From Oxalobacteraceae bacterium (GTDB taxonomy: Bacteria; Pseudomonadota; Gammaproteobacteria; Burkholderiales; Burkholderiaceae_D): DNA of 50,825 nt. Shown in pieces: positions 40,371 through 47,749 of this stretch. A program made the translations under genes and the position numbers. How positions within the stretch are numbered: position 1 is the stretch's first letter; every line of letters starts with the position of its first letter. The stretch covers positions 1 through 50,825 of the forward strand of contig OMID01000058.1 of assembly GCA_900299005.1 (NCBI GenBank). The letters run 5' to 3'. The notes below the pieces were generated by a model that was not told the DNA's origin, made no database searches, and saw only the letters and a program-made list of their open reading frames with translations.

Positions 40371-41486
40371 ATGATGCGAAACGCGGTCGTGGTGGGCAAT
40401 AGTCTGCAGGTGCTAGGGCCAGTGCTCGAAGCAATACGTAGCTTCAGCCGCGCAGAAATCAGCGTGATCGGCAACGACAGTACACGATCGATCCGATGGT
40501 CTTTATTATGTAATCACTGGCACCGACACACTCTTTTGGCCGGTGATGATCAGTCTTTGCTGGACATCCTGGAAAAAGCGTGCCGGCATGATCACCCTGC
40601 TCGCATCATTGCGGTGGACTGCGATGCAGCGCACGCACTGAATCGACTGCGCCAACGACTGCCCGCTCCACTGATCCCCATGCCAGACCAGGCTCAGCTA
40701 TCCATGCTGGAAGATAAATGGTGCTTCTATCGTTTATGTCAGTTACAAGGCCTTCCGACACCCCTGACACTCTGTTTTGAGCACAAGCATCAACTTCACT
40801 ACCAAGTGCTGTCATCTACCTTGGGTACGCCGTTCGTGATCAAACCGAGTAATCTGGCGGGCTCCCAAGGGGTACGCATTATCCGCGATGAAGCCATGCT
40901 CCACTCGGAAATACTCGCGCGAGAGGACTACCAGTTCCGTCCACTACTCGCGCAGGAATTTATCCCCGGCGAGGATATCGATATCAGCCTTCTGGCCATT
41001 GGGGGCAGGGTAATGACGCTGGCAACACAGCAAGTCAGCGGTTCAGTGGTGCGATTCATTTCACATCCCGAAATGGAAGCCCTGGCCATGGCGCTTTGTG
41101 CCGCCTGCCGCTATGACGGCGTCATGCATATTGATGCCCGGATCAACCGCAGCAGTGGGCGCATTTACCTGATTGAATCCAATCCACGGTTCTGGGCGTC
41201 GATGACCGCCGCCTTGTGGTGTGGATTAAATTTCGTACAGGAGAGTCTGCGCTATGCAGACGACCCTGAACCGCCCACCGCCCCATTACGGCTGGCGCAG
41301 GGGCGAGCGTATACCCGCTACCCGCTGCTCCGGGCGGACTCCCTCCGTTGCCTGCTGTCGAAAAGCCTACGCGGGCGTCTGTTGCGATCAGCCGTGATCG
41401 ATCCGTGGCGCATATCGAGACTGGCACTTGACCTGCCCAGCCTCATGCTGAAGCACGGTCGGGCAGCGCTGCCACGGATAACGTGA
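40371..41486 (+). CDS. ATP-grasp superfamily ligase, substrate unknown
   Basis: The 371-aa product has an N-terminal Rossmann-like part (VVVGNSLQVLGPVLEAIR) and a central ATP-grasp fold. Lys158 in FVIKPSN and the hinge QEFIPGEDIDISLL bind ATP; Asp255, Glu269 and Asn271 (HIDARIN, LIESNPRFW) bind metal. The fold resembles the carbamoyl-phosphate synthase type of ATP-grasp. Such enzymes join a carboxylate to an amine, thiol or similar group; nothing here fixes the substrate. The last 60 residues are basic. AAAGGA precedes two tandem ATGs. It stands beside an unknown gene and a surface-type protein. Confidence 0.85.
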   Translation: MMRNAVVVGNSLQVLGPVLEAIRSFSRAEISVIGNDSTRSIRWSLLCNHWHRHTLLAGDDQSLLDILEKACRHDHPARIIAVDCDAAHALNRLRQRLPAPLIPMPDQAQLSMLEDKWCFYRLCQLQGLPTPLTLCFEHKHQLHYQVLSSTLGTPFVIKPSNLAGSQGVRIIRDEAMLHSEILAREDYQFRPLLAQEFIPGEDIDISLLAIGGRVMTLATQQVSGSVVRFISHPEMEALAMALCAACRYDGVMHIDARINRSSGRIYLIESNPRFWASMTAALWCGLNFVQESLRYADDPEPPTAPLRLAQGRAYTRYPLLRADSLRCLLSKSLRGRLLRSAVIDPWRISRLALDLPSLMLKHGRAALPRIT

Positions 41487-41609
41487 AAACGCGCTCAGCA
41501 TGGCGAGAAAACTTCTTGCGTCACATGGTTTCCAAATGTAATTCGTACGGTCACCTGCGCCACACCCGCGTAAGGTTCAATGGCAGATCGAATTTTTCCC
41601 GGAGACGCC

Positions 41610-42332
41610 ATGATGAAGACCCTGCCCCGCCCCATCGCTCGCGCAGCGCTAGTGCTCGCATTGACTCCCCTGATCGGCCACACGCAGTCACAGGAAATGG
41701 CGCGGGTAGTCTCGAGCACGCCGATCGTCACACAGGTCGCTGCGCCGCAACAAGTGTGCACGCAAAGTCAGATCATCACCACTGCTCCCAAGTCAGGGGC
41801 TGGCGCACTGATCGGCGCAGTAGCTGGCGGTGCGATCGGCAGTACGATCGGCGGCGGCTCGGGGAGAGCACTGGCGACCGCCGTGGGCGTTCTGGGTGGT
41901 GCGATTGCTGGCGAACGCATGGAATCTCCACCGGCACCGATCTCCCAGCCAGTGAGCAGCTGCACGCAGCAAGTGAGCTACGAGAACCGGGTCACCGCTT
42001 ACAACGTTATCTATGAATATGCAGGAAAGCAGTACAGCGTCCAGCTGCCAAACGACCCTGGTCCCTATCTGCCCGTACGCATCAGCCCCAGCGTGGCTGT
42101 TGCGCCCGCCGTGGTTGCACCGCCTGTGGTTGCGCCACCCGTGATTGCACCGCCTGTCGTCGCACCGGTCGTGATCAGCCCGCCGATCGTCGTGAGTTCT
42201 CCCTACCCGGTGAGCTACCCGCCCGTGTATTACGGGCCACCGGTCTATTACGGCGGCACCGGTGTGTCTTTCCGCTGGAGCTACGGTGGTGGCTGGGGCG
42301 GACACCGTCACCACCACCATAATTGGCGCTGA
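41610..42332 (+). CDS. Glycine-zipper protein with Pro/Val repeats
   Basis: The 240-aa exported protein has an N-terminal signal (about residues 1-27). A glycine-zipper 2TM domain follows (AGALIGAVAGGAIGSTIGGGSGRALATAVGVLGGAIAG, about 66-101), as in SlyB/OmpA-associated envelope proteins. Then comes a CxxxVxYENRVTAYNVIYEYAGKQYSVQLP-type domain. A low-complexity tail has VAPPVVAPPVIAPPVV repeats (DNA about 42096-42180), then Tyr/Pro and Gly/His residues. GGAGA lies 5 bases before ATG 41610; ATG 41613 is also possible. It is probably in the outer membrane or periplasm. Confidence 0.85.
   Translation: MMKTLPRPIARAALVLALTPLIGHTQSQEMARVVSSTPIVTQVAAPQQVCTQSQIITTAPKSGAGALIGAVAGGAIGSTIGGGSGRALATAVGVLGGAIAGERMESPPAPISQPVSSCTQQVSYENRVTAYNVIYEYAGKQYSVQLPNDPGPYLPVRISPSVAVAPAVVAPPVVAPPVIAPPVVAPVVISPPIVVSSPYPVSYPPVYYGPPVYYGGTGVSFRWSYGGGWGGHRHHHHNWR
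42096..42200 (+). repeat. Degenerate tandem repeat coding APPVV units
   Basis: Units of about 15 bases related to GCACCGCCTGTGGTT encode Ala-Pro-Pro-Val-Val/Ile and repeat several times inside the glycine-zipper gene. Their number may vary between strains by slippage. Confidence 0.7.
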
Positions 42333-42491
42333 CACGGCTACCGGCCAAATCACCGACTTTTCTCGCCGAAAGCGCGGCCACAGCCGCCCGCTGGCACGTA
42401 TACTTGCCGGGTTGCGCAAACTGCCTGCTTCGCCGGTACGCCGCCCGGGCCCTCCAAGGGGCGCAGGACACCCGAAAACTCAACAAAAACA

Positions 42492-42527
42492 CAATAACAA
42501 GAACAACGATGAGCAATAACAAGAACA
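42492..42527 (+). repeat. 14-base direct repeat flanking a start codon
   Basis: CAATAACAAGAACA occurs at 42492-42505 and again at 42514-42527, on either side of the dehydrogenase ATG at 42509. The second copy encodes part of MSNNKN. No Shine-Dalgarno sequence is present, and the leader is CAA/AAC-rich. Confidence 0.85.
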
Positions 42528-43384
42528 TAGGCGTCATCGGCGCAGGCTCCATCGGCATGGCCATCGCCCTCAATCTGCAAGACAAGGGCTACCAGGTCGC
42601 GATCCGGGACATCCGCGCGGACATCGAGACCAGCGCCCGAAACAGTGGACTGACCGTAGCCGCCAGCCCGGCGGACATCGCCGCCTTCGCAGACTTCATC
42701 ATCATCATGGTGGTCAACGCCAAGCAGACTACTGAAGTGCTGTTCGGCGAGCGGGGCGTTACCTCTGCGGGCATTGCAGGCAAAACCATCCTGCTGTGCC
42801 CGACGATCGCACCGGAAGACACCGAGGCGATCGCGCAGCGGCTGCAAAGCGCACGCTGTGATGTGCTGGATGGTCCGGTATCGGGCGGTCCGGTACGCGC
42901 GCGTGATGGCACGATGAGCCTGATGCTGGCCGGCGACGGCGCCGTCATTACCCGGCATGAAGCCGTGCTCAATGCCATCTCGAGTCGTCTCTTCCGTCTC
43001 GGTGAGCGCATTGGCGACGGCGCCCGCTACAAGCTGGTCAATAACCTCGTGGCCGGCATGAACCTGATTGCCTCTTCTTCCGCCGTCGCACTCGGCGTGA
43101 AAATGGGACTTGATCCACAAACGCTGGTCTCGCTGATGAGCGCCTCAAGCGGGCAGTCCATGATGCTCGATGACCGTCTGACGCGAGCAATCGCCGACGA
43201 CTATGCGCCGCGTGCCTATGCTTACATTCTGACCAAAGACGTGGCGCTCGGTCTGGACATGGCAGAATCCGCACACGTCGATATGCCGATGGCAAAACAT
43301 GCGCTGGAGATCTTCACTGCCACCTTGGCCCGCGGCTACGACGAACTCGACGATGCAGCGGTGCTCAAGACGCTGCTCGAGTAA
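42509..43384 (+). CDS. NAD(P)-dependent beta-hydroxyacid dehydrogenase
   Basis: This 291-aa enzyme of the 3-hydroxyisobutyrate dehydrogenase family has Rossmann GVIGAGSIGMAIA at 8-20, DGPVSGGPVRARDGTM at 121-136 and catalytic Lys175 in RYKLVNN. The family also includes L-threonate, tartronate and related dehydrogenases; the NNLVAG motif after the Lys does not settle the substrate. It differs clearly from the reductase at 35836-36729. It precedes a TRAP receptor by 68 bases, suggesting uptake and oxidation of the same hydroxy acid. The ATG has no ribosome site; the longer upstream frame was rejected. Confidence 0.87.
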   Translation: MSNNKNIGVIGAGSIGMAIALNLQDKGYQVAIRDIRADIETSARNSGLTVAASPADIAAFADFIIIMVVNAKQTTEVLFGERGVTSAGIAGKTILLCPTIAPEDTEAIAQRLQSARCDVLDGPVSGGPVRARDGTMSLMLAGDGAVITRHEAVLNAISSRLFRLGERIGDGARYKLVNNLVAGMNLIASSSAVALGVKMGLDPQTLVSLMSASSGQSMMLDDRLTRAIADDYAPRAYAYILTKDVALGLDMAESAHVDMPMAKHALEIFTATLARGYDELDDAAVLKTLLE

Positions 43385-43452
43385 GCTCGAATAGAATACC
43401 CCGTACCCTTACCGGTAATTCCATACCCCCCATAAAAACAAAGGAGACAAGC

Positions 43453-44547
43453 ATGGAAAGACGCAAATTCATTCAGGCGGCCGGTGGCGCAGCCGCTGCG
43501 GCCATAGCAGCACCGGCAATCGCCGCGGACTTGCCAACCCTGAACTGGCGCCTCGCGTCGAGCTTCCCGAAATCGATCGACACGCTGTATGGTGGTGTCG
43601 AGTTCTTTGCCAAGCGCGTCGGTGAACTGACCGGGGGCAAATTCACGATTCGCACCTTCCCGGCGGGCGAACTGGTACCAGGGCTTCAGGTACTCGACGC
43701 AGTACAGAACGGCACCGTCGAGATGGGGCACACTGCCCTGTACTTCTATTTCGGCAAAGATCCTGCGTTCACCTTCCACACCTGTGGACCGTTTGGCCTG
43801 AGTTCGCGCCAGCAAATGGCCTGGTACGATGCAGGCGGCGGTCGCGAACTTTATCAGGAATTCTTCAAGGGTTATGGGATTGTTGATTTCCCTGCCGGGA
43901 ATACCGGCGGCCAGATGGGCGGCTGGTTCCGCAAAGAGATCAAGACTGTCGAAGATCTGTCCGGACTCAAGATGCGTGTTGGTGGTTTTGCAGGTCGTAT
44001 CCTGCAAAAACTGGGCGTTGTCCCGCAGCAGATTGCGCCCGGCGATATTTACCCCGCGCTGGAGAAGGGCACCATTGATGCCGCCGAATTCGTCGGCCCC
44101 TATGACGATGAAAAACTGGGCTTTGACCGCGTTGCGCCTTATTACTACTCCCCAGGCTGGTGGGAGACCGGTTCACACCTCTCGATTATCATCGGCACAA
44201 AATTATGGGAAGGACTTCCGCCAATCTACAAGGCTGTCGTGACCGCAGCTTCTTATGAAGCTAATGTTCATGTGCAGGCAAATTACGATGTCCGCAATCC
44301 GCAGGCGCTGGCAAGATTGCTCAAGCGTGGCGTCAAACTGCGCGCCTTCCCCCAACCCGTCATGGATGCCTGCCTCAAGTCAGCGCGTGAAGTGATGGAT
44401 GCCGAAGCAGAAAAAAATCCGGCATTCAAAAAAATCTACGATCACTATCGCCGCTTCCAGATACAGCAGAACCAATGGTACTCGGTCGTCGAAGCGCGCA
44501 TACAGAACTATCTGATCAACGTAACGCAATCCTCAGGAAAATCCTAA
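43453..44547 (+). CDS. TRAP solute-binding protein, Tat-exported, without local permease
   Basis: The 364-aa DctP-family periplasmic receptor has a twin-arginine signal beginning MERRKFIQAAGG and ending near APAIAA. It is a close paralogue of the receptor at 23635-24723, sharing GLKMRVGGFAGR, GVVPQQIA and YDDEKLGF. The TakP-like binding region suggests a 2-oxo or hydroxy acid. AAGGAG lies upstream of the ATG. No small or large permease is adjacent. It may use the permeases at 21134-23419 or others elsewhere. Confidence 0.92.
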   Translation: MERRKFIQAAGGAAAAAIAAPAIAADLPTLNWRLASSFPKSIDTLYGGVEFFAKRVGELTGGKFTIRTFPAGELVPGLQVLDAVQNGTVEMGHTALYFYFGKDPAFTFHTCGPFGLSSRQQMAWYDAGGGRELYQEFFKGYGIVDFPAGNTGGQMGGWFRKEIKTVEDLSGLKMRVGGFAGRILQKLGVVPQQIAPGDIYPALEKGTIDAAEFVGPYDDEKLGFDRVAPYYYSPGWWETGSHLSIIIGTKLWEGLPPIYKAVVTAASYEANVHVQANYDVRNPQALARLLKRGVKLRAFPQPVMDACLKSAREVMDAEAEKNPAFKKIYDHYRRFQIQQNQWYSVVEARIQNYLINVTQSSGKS

Positions 44548-44622
44548 TCATTGCTGACTCAATGATCCTCGTGGCGGGAGCGCAGGGCACCCGCCACCCA
44601 TGCACAGGTACAAGGAAAAGAC

Positions 44623-45357
44623 ATGCGTTTGGAGAAAAAGACAGCGCTAATTACCGCCGCCGGGCAAGGCATCGGTTATGCGAGCGCAATTGCCATGGCA
44701 AAAGAAGGGGCGACTGTCTGGGCCACTGATGTCAATCCATCGCTATTGGATAAATTCAAAGGTATCGCCAACGTGCACACTGCAGTACTTGATGTCATGG
44801 ACAAGCAGGCGATTCACTCAGTGACGACGACACTGCCCGGTATTGATGTACTGTTCAACTGCGCTGGCTTTGTGCACTCAGGTACTGTCATGGAAGCGAC
44901 CGATCAAGACTGGCAGTTCGCGTTTGATCTCAACGTGCGCTCGCAGTTCTGGATGATCCAGGCCATACTGCCAGGTATGCTAGCCAGAAAAAAAGGCAGC
45001 ATCATCAACATGGCCAGTATTGCGTCGAGCGTGCGCGGTCTACCAAACCGTTTTGTGTATGGTGCGAGTAAGGCCGCGGTCATCGGACTCACCAAGGCCG
45101 TAGCCGCAGACTATGTGACCCAGGGAATACGATGCAATGCCTTATGCCCTGGCACAGTTGACACGCCATCCTTGCAGGACCGAATCAATGCTTACGCCGA
45201 TCCTGTCGAAGCGAGAAAAAATTTCATCGCCCGTCAGCCCATGGGGCGACTCGCAACAGCCGAGGAAATTGCACCCGTCGTGATCTTTCTGGCCTCTGAT
45301 GAATCCTCTTTCAGCACGGGCAATGTGTACTCCGTCGATGGCGGCATGACCATCTGA
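44623..45357 (+). CDS. SDR dehydrogenase (2-keto-3-deoxy-L-fuconate dehydrogenase-like)
   Basis: This 244-aa short-chain dehydrogenase has the cofactor motif TAAGQGIG at 11-18, NCAG at 79-82, and Tyr146/Lys150 in YGASK with a Ser near 132. The Ala in place of the usual Gly in the cofactor motif, plus the segment DPVEARKNFIARQPMGRLATAEEIA, matches the 2-keto-3-deoxy-L-fuconate dehydrogenase / DHRS6 group. These oxidise sugar-acid or 3-hydroxybutyrate-like substrates. AAGGA precedes the ATG. It lies 75 bases after the TRAP receptor, consistent with one catabolic operon. Confidence 0.88.
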   Translation: MRLEKKTALITAAGQGIGYASAIAMAKEGATVWATDVNPSLLDKFKGIANVHTAVLDVMDKQAIHSVTTTLPGIDVLFNCAGFVHSGTVMEATDQDWQFAFDLNVRSQFWMIQAILPGMLARKKGSIINMASIASSVRGLPNRFVYGASKAAVIGLTKAVAADYVTQGIRCNALCPGTVDTPSLQDRINAYADPVEARKNFIARQPMGRLATAEEIAPVVIFLASDESSFSTGNVYSVDGGMTI

Positions 45358-45509
45358 GGTCGTTGCCCCGGCGTCTTCTTGAGGGCCGATTGTTCCAGGC
45401 AACCCGCCAGGCAGTCGGGTGGCCCGACATCGCAAAGGGGCAATAACCCCCCTGGGCCTAGCAAGGTACCAAGAGCCGCCGTTGGTGCTCGACGCGGGTG
45501 AGCCACCCC

Positions 45510-45869
45510 CTACTTCGCCGCCACCTCGGGGACAACATTGAACTCAAATTTGTGTCGACGGCAATTCATCGTATTGATGTAGTAAAAAGAAAAGCGTCGC
45601 CCATTCTCGGCACCGGCTCGCAGCTTGAGGCGGCCGCGACCCACGACATCACCTTCTTCATCGCGCACCGATACGTTCAACACGCCGTGGAATTCATCCT
45701 GTCCGCGATTGACAAGCACGCCCGACAAGTCGAACGCAACGCAGTAGACGCTCTTGACCACGATATTCGGATCATTGGTCTGCAGCGTCTCTGCATGCGT
45801 GAACGGGGGCAGTATCAGCCACAGCACGCCCAGCAAGAGTGAACAGAACACACCAGCGCCGCGTTTCAT
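45510..45869 (-). CDS. Unknown secreted protein, 119 aa
   Basis: The ATG at 45869 is preceded by GGAGG and starts a clear signal peptide (MKRGAGVFCSLLLGVLWL, cleavage likely after THA). The mature protein of about 90 aa is probably a beta-sandwich (IVVKSVYCVAFDLSGVLVNRGQDEFHGVLNV). The ending is rich in aromatic and basic residues (FSFYYINTMNCRRHKFEF), with two Cys that may pair. I recognise no family. It lies between the SDR and racemase genes on the opposite strand to the SDR, in the same direction as the racemase, 57 bases after it. Confidence 0.72.
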   Translation of the reverse strand: MKRGAGVFCSLLLGVLWLILPPFTHAETLQTNDPNIVVKSVYCVAFDLSGVLVNRGQDEFHGVLNVSVRDEEGDVVGRGRLKLRAGAENGRRFSFYYINTMNCRRHKFEFNVVPEVAAK

Positions 45870-45926
45870 GACGACCTCCGACAACAGGTTGGCGACGCCG
45901 CTCGACACAGACGGCCGGGTCGCTGT

Positions 45927-47003
45927 TTACTTCATCGCATATCTGGTCACGGCATCCTCATTCCAGTTGATACCAAGACCAGGCCCTTTCGGCGTTACCT
46001 TGCCATCGACGACAGCATAGGGTTCTGCCAGTATGTTCGCGCCGAAATCCATGAACTCCAGCCAGTGACAGGTCGGCGTCACCGGCAGTACATGGCTGCT
46101 GGCTTCGATAAAGATATGGCTGGACACCGGCATCGATGCCGCGCTAGCCATACCCGCCACACTCATCCAACCGGTGATGCCACCTATTTTCATCAGGTCC
46201 GGCATCATCATGTCGCAGGCACCGGCACTCAGTGCCTGCTCGGCATCCCTTGGGAACCACCAGTTCTCACCCGTCTGCAGGCGGGCATTGACGGCCTGCC
46301 GAACTTTCGCGTGCCCTTGCAGATCCTCTGCAAGCACCGGCTCTTCAACCCAGTGAATGTCGTACTTCTCTATTGTCCTGATCCGGCGTATCGCTTCGTC
46401 CGGCGTCAGACTCTGGTTGTAATCCACCATCAGCGCAATGTCGGGCCCGATGATGCTTCGCACCTCAGACACCATCTGCAGATCGCGCTGCACGCTGTCG
46501 CCGAGCTTGATCTTGATCGCCCTGAAGCCCTGAGCGAGCGATTTTTCAAGTGCCTTCGCGTCCTTGGCGGGATCGACCATCCCGTAACTGTCATAAGCGG
46601 GTACCGGTTTGGCCTCACCCCCCAGCAGCTGAACCACCGGCATGTTGGCCGATTTGCCCAGCGCATCCCAATAGGCCATGTCCAGGGTCGATACCAGCAT
46701 GCCCAAGAGCCCCTGCAATCCCAGCAGCCGGAAGCGTTGTTCCATCTGACGCATACGCTCCACGGGCACGACGGCCTTGCCGAGCAGTTCGGGTCTGAGC
46801 TGCTCTATCAGCGACATCAGCGGCTTGAGCGTCAAGGGCGTGTAGCCGAACAGATAAGATTGTCCGGTAATCCCCTCCTCGGTCAGTACATCCAGCAAGA
46901 TCAGCGGAGATACCTCGATCGAGCCAGACGCCGTCCTCAAGGGTCGCACCAGCGGTGCCGTGACAGGCCTTGCGCGCAAATCGCGTATGGTCAGCGTATT
47001 CAT
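45927..47003 (-). CDS. Mandelate racemase-like enolase-superfamily enzyme
   Basis: The 358-aa product matches mandelate racemase in length and keeps the residues of its active site, mostly offset by one: Lys164-x-Lys166, Asp194, Glu220, Glu246, Asp269, His296 and Glu316. The N-terminal lid (VTAPLVRPLRTASG) and SSHIFIEASSHVLPVTPTCHWLE are also very close to that enzyme. It should abstract a proton alpha to a carboxylate of a 2-hydroxy acid. True mandelate specificity is unproven; no mandelate dehydrogenase or benzoylformate decarboxylase is nearby. AAAGGA precedes the ATG. It is divergent from the AhpD-like gene. Confidence 0.9.
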   Translation of the reverse strand: MNTLTIRDLRARPVTAPLVRPLRTASGSIEVSPLILLDVLTEEGITGQSYLFGYTPLTLKPLMSLIEQLRPELLGKAVVPVERMRQMEQRFRLLGLQGLLGMLVSTLDMAYWDALGKSANMPVVQLLGGEAKPVPAYDSYGMVDPAKDAKALEKSLAQGFRAIKIKLGDSVQRDLQMVSEVRSIIGPDIALMVDYNQSLTPDEAIRRIRTIEKYDIHWVEEPVLAEDLQGHAKVRQAVNARLQTGENWWFPRDAEQALSAGACDMMMPDLMKIGGITGWMSVAGMASAASMPVSSHIFIEASSHVLPVTPTCHWLEFMDFGANILAEPYAVVDGKVTPKGPGLGINWNEDAVTRYAMK

Positions 47004-47095
47004 TTCATCCTTTCAGTGAATCGACAGTTGCCAGCTTTGTTTTAATTTTTAAAGTTGGGGACCGGCAAAATCCCCGCCAAAGCGTTTTACCATAG

Positions 47096-47126
47096 CGGCA
47101 AAGTTTTGCCGTCCTTGTTGCAACAA
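47096..47126. promoter_or_regulatory. Two adjacent palindromes in a divergent promoter region
   Basis: CGGCAAA-GT-TTTGCCG (47096-47111) and the perfect palindrome TTGTTGCAACAA (47115-47126) lie 3 bases apart. They sit 93-123 bases upstream of the racemase start and about 80-110 bases before the AhpD-like gene. They look like operators for a transcription factor such as a GntR- or IclR-type protein; none is encoded in the window. A second CGGCAAAA word lies at 47063-47070. Confidence 0.5.
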
Positions 47127-47205
47127 AGGCGGCCTTAAATGGATATGAAATCTGTCCCCGGGCATCATCACATCGCTGATCCCCATAACAACCAAGGAGA
47201 AAAAT

Positions 47206-47604
47206 ATGGCCACCGTACCCCTGATTCAGTATGCCGATGCCCCCCCGGAGGCGCGTGCTGTTTACGAGAGCATCATGCAGACCCGGAAGGTCGACGATGT
47301 AAACAACTTCTGGAAGGCGCTTGCGCATTCACCATCGCTGCTCCAGCACGTGTGGGAGCGAGCTCAAGAGGTCATGAAGCCAGGTGCTCTGGATGCGCTG
47401 ACCAAGGAACTGATCTACATTGCCGTATCCGCTGCCAATAGCTGCGAATATTGCCTTCACTCTCACACGGCAGCGGCACGCGCGAAAGGCATGACGCCAG
47501 AACAATATGCCGAGCTGCAGGCAGTGATCGCACTGGCCAGCACAACCAACGCTCTGGCCACCACGATGCAAGTTCCGGTCGATGAGGCTTTTGATCAGCG
47601 CTGA
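47206..47604 (+). CDS. AhpD-like / carboxymuconolactone decarboxylase family protein
   Basis: This 132-aa helical protein has the AhpD-type redox motif C80-EY-C83 with His87 (SCEYCLHSH), so it may act as a peroxidase-like thiol enzyme, not as a lactone decarboxylase. AAGGAG precedes the ATG. It is transcribed divergently from the mandelate racemase-like gene and is probably controlled with it. The following 145 bases, to the convergent phosphatase gene, show no feature. Confidence 0.88.
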   Translation: MATVPLIQYADAPPEARAVYESIMQTRKVDDVNNFWKALAHSPSLLQHVWERAQEVMKPGALDALTKELIYIAVSAANSCEYCLHSHTAAARAKGMTPEQYAELQAVIALASTTNALATTMQVPVDEAFDQR

Positions 47605-47749
47605 TGCCCATACCCTTGCCGATGCTGCCTGCCGCTCGTTTTCTCATGGGCGGTAAGCGTAGTCGCTCGGCTAGGGTCACGCTGAAATCCGGCGGGTTCA
47701 GCGTCACCCCAGCCGAAACGGCCGTCGCAGACTCGTCAATATCGCCTGC

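Noticed and set aside
40159-40374. 71-codon frame between the unknown gene and the ATP-grasp gene, ending ATGA with the latter
   Set aside because: The overlap is tempting, but there is no ribosome site, it begins inside the previous gene and the product has no ordered look.
46065-47045. 326-codon open frame on + opposite the mandelate-racemase-like gene
   Set aside because: Composition is His/Arg/Gln-rich and it mirrors a gene with a complete active site.
47605-47749. Possible small gene between the AhpD-like and receptor phosphatase genes
   Set aside because: The frame has no ribosome site and overlaps the end of the phosphatase gene.
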